The translations under genes were made by a program, and so were the position numbers. 6,729 nucleotides of DNA from Bacteroidales bacterium (GTDB taxonomy: Bacteria > Bacteroidota > Bacteroidia > Bacteroidales > UBA7960): contig SLNX01000245.1 in assembly GCA_007132825.1 (NCBI GenBank), positions 1 through 6,729 of the forward strand, written 5' to 3'. This document shows positions 1-5,236 of the stretch, one piece after another; positions within the stretch are counted from its first letter, which is position 1; every line of letters begins with the position of its first letter. The notes below the pieces were generated by a model. It worked only from the letters and a program-made list of their open reading frames with translations, was not told the DNA's origin and did no database searches.

Positions 1-2371
1 AGACCTCTTCATTGTCGTCAGAAATGGCCATTGTAAACAATACCGCCTCCTGATCGGGGATGTTATCGGCAAAAAGGATGCTAAAAGCACCTTCGAGACT
101 GGCTGTTGAGTCTTCGTCAATATTTCCGAATTCTGCATAGTTATCGGTAATAGTTACGTATTCATTGGTTGAATGCAGTGTGGCATGAACGTTTATGGCT
201 TCAGCAATACCAACGTTTTCGAGCGTTACATCAAGCAGGATTGCTTCACCATAATCGGCTTCACCGTCGTTGTTACCGGCTGAGTCATCAATCTCGTAAC
301 TGTCCAAAATCACATAAGGTCCATCCGGTGGGATTAGCTGGATCTCGTCGTTGATGTAAGTGACTTTGTTAAATCCTGAAATGGCCAGGGTAAGCTCTCG
401 GGGCACAGTGGGAGGATCATCAAAGTATACAGTAGCTGTTCCATCATCGACTATCGCAGTACCCAGGATTATCACCTCTTCTTCAACTTCATCGTACATT
501 GTAATGGCCACAGTTGCACCATTCGCATCAGGAACTGTAACGTCGAACGCGCTGTTTCCTATAAAGATGACTGGATTGTAGCTCGCCATTAAAGATTCCG
601 GGGCGGCAGTTCTGACCTGCAAAGTTGGATCACCAAACAGGATCCATGTTTCATGGGTTCTGATGCCCTGAAATCCATATTGCGGGATCATAAACATGGA
701 ACCGTTTGCGGAAATGCCACCATACGTTCGTTTGGCGGTAGGACCGTGGGGAATACTCGTCTCGGTTTTGATGCTTACCATTTCATCCTGTCCGCACATG
801 GGTGGCTGCCAGGGCTGGTTGATGGTAGCGGCCATTATACCGACAGCTCCGGTGGGTTCACCGTTATGGGTTGCACGCATCCAGGCCTCGGCAAAACAGA
901 AATTGGTAACAAAATTACCGTTTACACAAGCCACCGCTGTGATATAGGGCAATTTCCCCACATTTGTCAACTGGTTTACGTGGGTTATATTATAGTTTGC
1001 AACACTCCATGAGGAAACAGAGCCATGGTTGCAATAGTTAATGGCAGAAACACCGGCATTGATATTGGCACTGATCTGCGCTGCGGTAGTATTTGGTAAA
1101 CCTGGCACGTTTCCGTCATAATTACGATGCACCATATCATAAGTGAAGTTCAGCAACGTATCTCTAATGAAGTCCATGTGCGTATGGTCACCTTCACCGT
1201 GGTGCCCGCTTCCGGTTCCTTCATTACGGGCAACACCCATACCGGTACTCAGCCATGTATCACTCTCATCCAGATCACGTTCGTATGCAATCATACGTTG
1301 CACCTGGGTTTCTACATGTGCCACATTCTCTGCAGAAAAACGTCCGACAAAAATATCGTTATAAGAGTTGGTACCAACCAAAAAACCATATGCATTATCG
1401 GAATGGCCATTGCTTGTCGTCATCGGAGGAATTTGTGGCCCATCACCAATTAACAACAGATATGCAAAATCCTCATTGTCGTTGTAGTAGTTCTGAACAA
1501 AAGTTTTGATTCCAGCTGCGGTTGCACCCGCTTCAGATTTTGGAACTATTTCAGTTCGACGTCCAAGGGTACGTTTCCAATTAACGAAATCATGCATGGG
1601 TTCCATAAAGTCATCATAAGCAATGATCAGCAAGCTTCCCTCTTCCCCTTCGAGCATTGGGTAGGTCCGCTCGGCTGCCCCCATGTTTAAAAAGAAACGG
1701 TTGTAAATGGCATTGAACTCAGGTTCCAGTGTGATCACATCACGGGTGCGGAAAAAGGGATCTATCCCCTCTTTGCCCGTTGAACTGACTTCAATGACAA
1801 TATCAGTATAAACACGTAAGGTGCGAGTGATGGGGTTGTACTGAAGCGGAAAAATATCAATACTTTGTCCGCGGAAATCACGCATGATAAAAGGATCCTG
1901 CAGGCTGGCAATTTTCCCGGGCCAGAAGGTGTCCTCATCATAAGGTGCACCATATACAAATGGCACATCATCCGGATTGATGTTTCTGTTGAAATGCCCT
2001 TTGGAGGGTGCAATGTCAACACCCGTGAACTCTTGATACTTTGAACTGACAAGAGTCAGTTTCATCTCCTCAATATCGGGGATGATAATGCTCACCGTTT
2101 TTTTGGCCAGGTCGGGAGCACCGGTCTCCATGATCTGAACACCATTTGATAATTTAATCTGGCTGGCAATACCCCGGGGGGTTCTTGTCTCAACCTCCAG
2201 ATAACCGTCCAAAGAAAACTGTAAGGTGGTTTCCTGGATATTGCTGTGAACCAATCTGGCTTCTGCCGGAGTGGGAACAAGAGAGTTGATAACAACCCAG
2301 TTTCCGTGGGCTGATGCACAGAAAATGAATCCTATAAAAAGAAAAGTTAGTAAACAAGTAACTCGCTTCAT
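1..2371 (-). CDS. Gingipain-type C25 cysteine peptidase precursor (3' end beyond window)
   Basis: This is a secreted cysteine endopeptidase. The reading frame is open from ATG at 2371 to the window edge (790 codons, no stop), so the C-terminus is missing. Visible order: signal peptide 1-21, with a hydrophobic core and cleavage after CASA; C25 propeptide to about 235; catalytic domain about 236-589; Ig-like domain about 590-685; start of another beta-sandwich domain from 686 with a DGEADYGE motif. Catalytic His449 lies in NYCNHGS and Cys482 in AVACVNGNF, 33 residues apart as in RgpB (recalled His211/Cys244). The block FGDPTLQVRT (579-588) closes the catalytic domain as in gingipains. Glu384, Asp395, Trp521 and Met525 match recalled RgpB substrate-pocket positions, suggesting cleavage after Arg. 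Homologues are exported through the type IX system by a C-terminal domain, which would lie outside this window. The gene is divergent from its neighbour. No clear promoter or Shine-Dalgarno was found. Family assignment is firm; Arg specificity is inference. Confidence 0.93.
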   Translation of the reverse strand, partial: MKRVTCLLTFLFIGFIFCASAHGNWVVINSLVPTPAEARLVHSNIQETTLQFSLDGYLEVETRTPRGIASQIKLSNGVQIMETGAPDLAKKTVSIIIPDIEEMKLTLVSSKYQEFTGVDIAPSKGHFNRNINPDDVPFVYGAPYDEDTFWPGKIASLQDPFIMRDFRGQSIDIFPLQYNPITRTLRVYTDIVIEVSSTGKEGIDPFFRTRDVITLEPEFNAIYNRFFLNMGAAERTYPMLEGEEGSLLIIAYDDFMEPMHDFVNWKRTLGRRTEIVPKSEAGATAAGIKTFVQNYYNDNEDFAYLLLIGDGPQIPPMTTSNGHSDNAYGFLVGTNSYNDIFVGRFSAENVAHVETQVQRMIAYERDLDESDTWLSTGMGVARNEGTGSGHHGEGDHTHMDFIRDTLLNFTYDMVHRNYDGNVPGLPNTTAAQISANINAGVSAINYCNHGSVSSWSVANYNITHVNQLTNVGKLPYITAVACVNGNFVTNFCFAEAWMRATHNGEPTGAVGIMAATINQPWQPPMCGQDEMVSIKTETSIPHGPTAKRTYGGISANGSMFMIPQYGFQGIRTHETWILFGDPTLQVRTAAPESLMASYNPVIFIGNSAFDVTVPDANGATVAITMYDEVEEEVIILGTAIVDDGTATVYFDDPPTVPRELTLAISGFNKVTYINDEIQLIPPDGPYVILDSYEIDDSAGNNDGEADYGEAILLDVTLENVGIAEAINVHATLHSTNEYVTITDNYAEFGNIDEDSTASLEGAFSILFADNIPDQEAVLFTMAISDDNEEV

Positions 2372-2482
2372 AATTAAATTTATTATAAACTAAGAGCCTC
2401 AAAAAAAATGAGAAGCTTACAAAACGGCCATAAAGGTATTAATTATCACATAACTAAAAGCATGACTTCAAGGGTTTTTAAG

Positions 2483-2512
2483 GATTTGTTCAACTTTTCG
2501 TTCGAACAAATC
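2483..2512. repeat. 9-bp perfect inverted repeat in the divergent intergenic region
   Basis: The arms GATTTGTTC (2483-2491) and GAACAAATC (2504-2512) are exact reverse complements separated by 12 nt. The element sits between the two divergent start codons, 112 bp from the C25 gene start and 75 bp from the DUF4271 gene start. It has no T-run typical of a terminator, and no gene ends here. An operator or a hairpin in the 5' leader of one divergent transcript is possible, but nothing in the sequence names a regulator. The remaining 2372-2586 interval is AT-rich and holds no gene I can support. Confidence 0.5.
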
Positions 2513-2562
2513 TGAATATATTTTTAAATTAAAATCCACATCCTATTTCTGCCAAGCTGCAT

Positions 2563-2570
2563 TATCTTTG
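2563..2570 (+). promoter_or_regulatory. Putative Bacteroidota -7 promoter box (TATCTTTG)
   Basis: The octamer matches the Bacteroidota sigma-ABfr -7 consensus TAnnTTTG exactly. It ends 16 nt before the ATG at 2587, so transcription would begin roughly 10 nt upstream of the start codon and the leader would be very short. No TTTG-type -33 element is visible at the usual distance upstream; the nearest T-rich sequence, around 2546-2551, is too close. The octamer alone is short enough to occur by chance in AT-rich DNA. Confidence 0.45.
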
Positions 2571-2586
2571 CAAAAAAAAGATTCGA

Positions 2587-3465
2587 ATGGGAGTTATTAT
2601 CCATGTGTTTTTTTATTTTATGCTTTTTTATCCGACAGCAGTCTTATTGCAAGCAGATACCTCCCAGCATAATCATCCTGTTGCGCTGCAAGCAGATACA
2701 ATAGATGAACAGGTCAAGGCAAGCAACAGAATATGCAGCGAATCTTTTTATGGGAGTCCTCATAAGTTGCCCTTTCGCAGCATGCTAAAGCCTGTCCCAA
2801 TAGAGGAATCAGAAAACAGGAACTGGATGCTTTGGTTTTTACTGGCAGGTCTGGTTCTTTTGTCGATTGCCTGGTTCCACTTTCCTGTGCCGTTTACAAA
2901 AAGCGTCTATGCTGTGCTCGGATTGCGTTATTTTTTTCAGATTGAAAAGGATGGTGGGTTTTTCAAAGGCGTCTACAACTACCTTTTGTTTTTTAATTTT
3001 CTGATCGTTTTGTCATTATTGGTATATCAAAGCCTTTATCAGACTGATATGTTGGAGTTTTGGAAAGTTTCAGCGCAGGAATATGTGTTTGCTGCAATTT
3101 TATTATTGATTCTGTTATTTTATATTTTGAAACTTTTATTTGTAAACTTTATTTCCTGGGTTTTTAATACGGCAAAAGCGGGTTCCATATACCTTGGAAA
3201 TATTTTTGTATTCAATAATGCTGTCGGCCTGATTCTTATGCCTTTTGTCTTTCATAATGCTTTCAATCCTTCAGATGCAGTGATATATGGCATGTGGTTT
3301 CTGGTGATTGGAGCCAACATTTATAAATTGATCCGGGGCTCTTTAATTGCCCATAGTGTATCAGGTTATTCAGTGTACTATTTATTTTTGTACCTTTGTG
3401 CCATTGAATTATTGCCTTTGGTGGTTGTATGGAAGGCTGTAAAAAACTACTTGTCAGTTGTTTAA
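2587..3465 (+). CDS. DUF4271 family integral membrane protein
   Basis: A 292-residue membrane protein of unknown function, recognised as the Bacteroidota-restricted DUF4271 family from its C-terminal pattern (YYLFLYLCAIELLPLVVV, about 264-281) and its position just before hemD. The N-terminus (about 3-20) is a hydrophobic signal or first membrane segment. A polar stretch of about 55 residues follows, probably outside the cytoplasm. About six hydrophobic helices come next, near 80-98, 132-150, 166-186, 202-223, 231-248 and 262-283. The linker LGLRYFFQIEKDGG (111-124) and the charged NIYKLIRGS segment (244-252) probably face the membrane surface. No catalytic motif is evident. The ATG at 2587 was chosen because it gives the full signal segment and lies just after a promoter-like box; Met12 is a less likely alternative. 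The polar segment carries LQADT twice. No biochemical role can be assigned from sequence. Confidence 0.82.
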   Translation: MGVIIHVFFYFMLFYPTAVLLQADTSQHNHPVALQADTIDEQVKASNRICSESFYGSPHKLPFRSMLKPVPIEESENRNWMLWFLLAGLVLLSIAWFHFPVPFTKSVYAVLGLRYFFQIEKDGGFFKGVYNYLLFFNFLIVLSLLVYQSLYQTDMLEFWKVSAQEYVFAAILLLILLFYILKLLFVNFISWVFNTAKAGSIYLGNIFVFNNAVGLILMPFVFHNAFNPSDAVIYGMWFLVIGANIYKLIRGSLIAHSVSGYSVYYLFLYLCAIELLPLVVVWKAVKNYLSVV

Positions 3466-3647
3466 TTGAAGCAAAACGGTCAAAGAATTAATGTGAGCAA
3501 TGACATTTTTAATAATTTTTTTCATCAGGCATTCCCATAAATATTCATCACATTGATAATATATATCCGAAATACACACAATCTAGTTGTGACTGTATGT
3601 TCATCTTGTACAGAATTAAATAACAAAAACAGATAGGAGAGGTACCT
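3466..3647. other. 182-bp AT-rich intergenic region before hemD
   Basis: There is no coding sequence here. Apart from the Shine-Dalgarno at its 3' end, annotated separately, only weak structure is visible. A 5-bp AT-rich hairpin (AATGT at 3490-3494, ACATT at 3503-3507) is followed by interrupted T-runs to 3522, and could be a poor terminator for the upstream gene. A small CACAA/TTGTG inverted repeat lies at 3577-3591. The gap is much longer than those downstream, so hemD-rnpA-yidD may have its own promoter, but no convincing TAnnTTTG box with a -33 partner was found. Confidence 0.4.
3635..3642 (+). promoter_or_regulatory. Strong Shine-Dalgarno (AGGAGAGG) fixing the TTG start of hemD
   Basis: AGGAGAGG lies 5 nt upstream of TTG at 3648. 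An in-frame TAA at 3621-3623 leaves only eight codons before that TTG, none of them ATG, GTG or TTG. The next in-frame ATG is codon 87, which would remove most of the first half of the protein. The start is therefore decided by this ribosome-binding site. Strong Shine-Dalgarno sequences are uncommon in Bacteroidota, and none is apparent for the other complete genes in this window. Confidence 0.8.
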
Positions 3648-4406
3648 TTGAAAATAAAAAACGTACTTATATCACAGCCCCAACCTGAAAATGATAAATC
3701 ACCTTACTCGGAGCTGATAAAACAGTTTAACTTAGACATATGTTTCAGAAAGTTTATTAAGGTTGAAAGTGTTGGAGCCAAAGAATTCAGGAGACATCGC
3801 ATTCAAATCCCTGATTATACAGCAGTCATATTCACATCGAGGCATGCGGTTGATCACTTTTTCAGCCTCTGTGAGGAATTGCGCGTTCAGGTATCGGACC
3901 AGATGAAATACTTTTGCACTTCGGAGGCAATTGCCCTTTACCTTCAAAAATATGTCCAATTCCGTAAAAGAAAGATTTTTTTTGGCAAAAGTCATTTCAG
4001 CGACCTCATAGATGTGATCAAAAAGCAAAAAGGGGAAAAGTTTTTGTTTGCTTGTGCTGAAAATCATAAAAAGGAAATTCCACAACTGCTTCGGCAAAAC
4101 AAAATTCAGTTTAAAGCAGCTCCAATCTACCGTACGGTCCCTGAAGATGTAAGTGATGTCGCAATTGACCTTTACGACATGCTTGTTTTCTTCAGCCCGT
4201 TTGGTATAAAATCCCTTAAACAGAATTTTCCCGATTTTAAACAGGGTGATTGTGTTATCGCTACTTTTGGAAAAGCAACTACCAAGGCAGCTGAAAAAGA
4301 AGGGCTGAAGGTGGAAATCATTGCGCCAACCAAAACAGCTCCCTCGATGATTATGGCCATTCAGGAGTATCTCGAAGACCAGAAAAAAGCAAAGCCCAGG
4401 GAATAA
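3648..4406 (+). CDS. hemD: Uroporphyrinogen-III synthase family protein (HemD)
   Basis: A 252-residue cytosolic protein of the HemD fold. Canonical members cyclise hydroxymethylbilane to uroporphyrinogen III, inverting ring D, at the branch point to heme, siroheme and corrinoids. Two alternating alpha/beta halves are visible. The N-terminal strand is VLISQPQ (6-12), followed by AVIFTSRHAVDHFF (59-72). The second half has KFLFACAENH (131-140), PIYRTV (159-164), DMLVFFSPFGIKSL (177-190) and CVIATFGKATTKAAEKEGL (202-220), then the closing APTKTAPSMIMAI (226-238). These are the usual family blocks, and the length is normal for bacterial HemD. The start is TTG, as explained under the ribosome-binding site. 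rnpA follows after 29 nt, so co-transcription is likely. HemD proteins diverge strongly and have few invariant catalytic residues, so activity is inferred from family membership. No other tetrapyrrole gene is visible to support it. Confidence 0.88.
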   Translation: MKIKNVLISQPQPENDKSPYSELIKQFNLDICFRKFIKVESVGAKEFRRHRIQIPDYTAVIFTSRHAVDHFFSLCEELRVQVSDQMKYFCTSEAIALYLQKYVQFRKRKIFFGKSHFSDLIDVIKKQKGEKFLFACAENHKKEIPQLLRQNKIQFKAAPIYRTVPEDVSDVAIDLYDMLVFFSPFGIKSLKQNFPDFKQGDCVIATFGKATTKAAEKEGLKVEIIAPTKTAPSMIMAIQEYLEDQKKAKPRE

Positions 4407-4435
4407 ACAGGTCTTCCCCAGGCAGCAGTATCGGT

Positions 4436-4891
4436 ATGTATACATTCAGAAAGAATGAACGTCTTGGCAACCATCGCCTGCAGTCGTTACTCTTTGATCA
4501 GGGTAAAGCATTTTTTCAATACCCGTTTCGGGTACAATACCTCTTTTGTTCAATAAAGGATCTTGAGAGCCGTTTTCAACCTCCCAAGGGTCATGCTCCA
4601 AGTGCCGTTTTTCTTTATCCGGCCAAATCTATTATTTCTGTGTCAAAACGGCAGATTAAAAATGCAGTGCAAAGAAATAAAGTAAAAAGACTGGTTCGTG
4701 AGGCATATCGTAAAAACAAAAGCACTTTTTATACGTTTTTAGAAAGAGAGCGTTTCCATGCAATGGTAGCGTTTGTTTATACTGCCGACAAAATTTTATC
4801 CAACAATGAGATTGAACTGGCAGTAAAACAAGCGTTTGCTAAACTGGAAGAAAAATTGCTGTTGGAAGAGCAAAGGGAAACAAGGCTGTAA
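4436..4891 (+). CDS. rnpA: Ribonuclease P protein component
   Basis: The 151-residue basic protein subunit of RNase P. It binds the catalytic RNA (RnpB) and the 5' leader of precursor tRNA and supports 5'-end maturation. The N-terminus MYTFRKNERL (1-10) is the standard opening of the family. The RNR signature is KNAVQRNKVKRLVREAYR (75-92), with Arg80, Asn81, Lys82, Arg85, Arg88 and Arg92 as the RNA-contacting basic face. A Lys/Glu-rich terminal helix runs about 124-150. At 151 residues it is somewhat longer than the roughly 120 typical of rnpA, which fits Bacteroidota members with a longer central loop (about 39-56) and C-terminal tail. The ATG at 4436 gives the conserved N-terminus; no Shine-Dalgarno is evident. 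It lies 29 nt after hemD and 12 nt before the yidD ATG, and is not adjacent to rpmH/dnaA as in many other bacteria. Confidence 0.96.
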   Translation: MYTFRKNERLGNHRLQSLLFDQGKAFFQYPFRVQYLFCSIKDLESRFQPPKGHAPSAVFLYPAKSIISVSKRQIKNAVQRNKVKRLVREAYRKNKSTFYTFLERERFHAMVAFVYTADKILSNNEIELAVKQAFAKLEEKLLLEEQRETRL

Positions 4892-4903
4892 AACAGTTTG
4901 TTT

Positions 4904-5143
4904 ATGGTTATTGTACATGCCATCAATACGATATTTCGCTGGCTGTTTATCGGTCTGATACGAGTCTACCAAGGTGCGATATCTCCCTATCTTCCACCAT
5001 CATGTCGCTTTACACCAACCTGTTCTCAATATGGTGTGGAAGCCATTAACAAGCATGGTCCGTTTCGCGGTGGGTGGCTTACTTTGAAAAGGATGTCGAG
5101 CTGTCACCCATGGGGAGGCAGTGGTTATGATCCGGTACCTTGA
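4904..5143 (+). CDS. yidD: Membrane protein insertion efficiency factor YidD
   Basis: A 79-residue YidD protein. In E. coli the homologue is a peripheral inner-membrane protein that helps insert YidC-dependent membrane proteins. The family signature is nearly complete: an amphipathic N-terminal helix (IFRWLFIGLIRVYQ), then GAISPYLPPSCRFTPTCSQY, EAINKHG, the central GGWLTLKRM and the C-terminal SCHPWGGSGYDPVP. The conserved cysteines in PSCRF, PTCSQY and SCHPW are all present. The ATG at 4904 is preferred; a TTG at 4898, two codons upstream in the same frame, is the alternative and would give 81 residues. No Shine-Dalgarno precedes either. rnpA ends 12 nt before the ATG, so the two are almost certainly co-transcribed. 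yidC, the usual next gene in many bacteria, is not here; an S41 peptidase follows instead. Confidence 0.95.
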   Translation: MVIVHAINTIFRWLFIGLIRVYQGAISPYLPPSCRFTPTCSQYGVEAINKHGPFRGGWLTLKRMSSCHPWGGSGYDPVP

Positions 5144-5190
5144 AAAGTGAAAAGTGATTATCGATTGCCGATTTTCGATGATCGATTAAG
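5143..5190. repeat. Degenerate 7-nt tandem repeat tract after yidD
   Basis: Starting at the last base of the yidD stop codon, the sequence can be cut into consecutive heptamers with no indels. Two identical AAAAGTG units (5143-5149 and 5150-5156) come first. Five units with GAT at a fixed phase follow (GAT at 5156, 5163, 5170, 5177 and 5184). In this register six consecutive heptamers begin with A and end with G. It is noncoding, and no good rho-independent terminator is present. Similar short phased repeats occur in spacers of some Bacteroidota genomes, but I cannot assign a function. Confidence 0.6.
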
Positions 5191-5230
5191 AACAAATAAA
5201 CAAATAAACGAATCAACATATTAACTAAAC
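5191..5230. repeat. Degenerate 8-nt tandem repeat tract before the S41 peptidase gene
   Basis: Immediately after the 7-nt tract the period changes to eight. Five octamers start with AAC at 5191, 5199, 5207, 5215 and 5223. The first two are identical (AACAAATA) and later units drift to AACGAATC, AACATATT and AACTAAAC. The tract ends 6 nt before the ATG at 5237 and therefore occupies the position of the promoter or leader of the downstream gene. No TAnnTTTG box or Shine-Dalgarno is visible in it. Confidence 0.6.
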
Positions 5231-5236
5231 TGTATA

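Noticed and set aside
169..1509. Several short plus-strand open frames (for example 653-1012 and 1127-1453).
   Set aside because: They run antisense to the C25 peptidase, which has a continuous frame, a signal peptide and conserved catalytic blocks on the minus strand.
3490..3522. A short hairpin followed by T-runs after the DUF4271 gene.
   Set aside because: The stem is only 5 bp and AT-rich, and the T-tract is interrupted. It is too weak to list as a terminator.
3643..3650. TACCTTTG, a match to the Bacteroidota -7 promoter consensus.
   Set aside because: It overlaps the hemD start codon and has no -33 partner. A promoter there would start inside the gene, so it is probably a chance match.
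3732..4445. A 237-codon open frame on the minus strand opposite hemD and the first bases of rnpA.
   Set aside because: It lies antisense to a well-supported gene, and its product is rich in Cys and Phe with no recognisable domain. It is best explained as a shadow of hemD codon usage.
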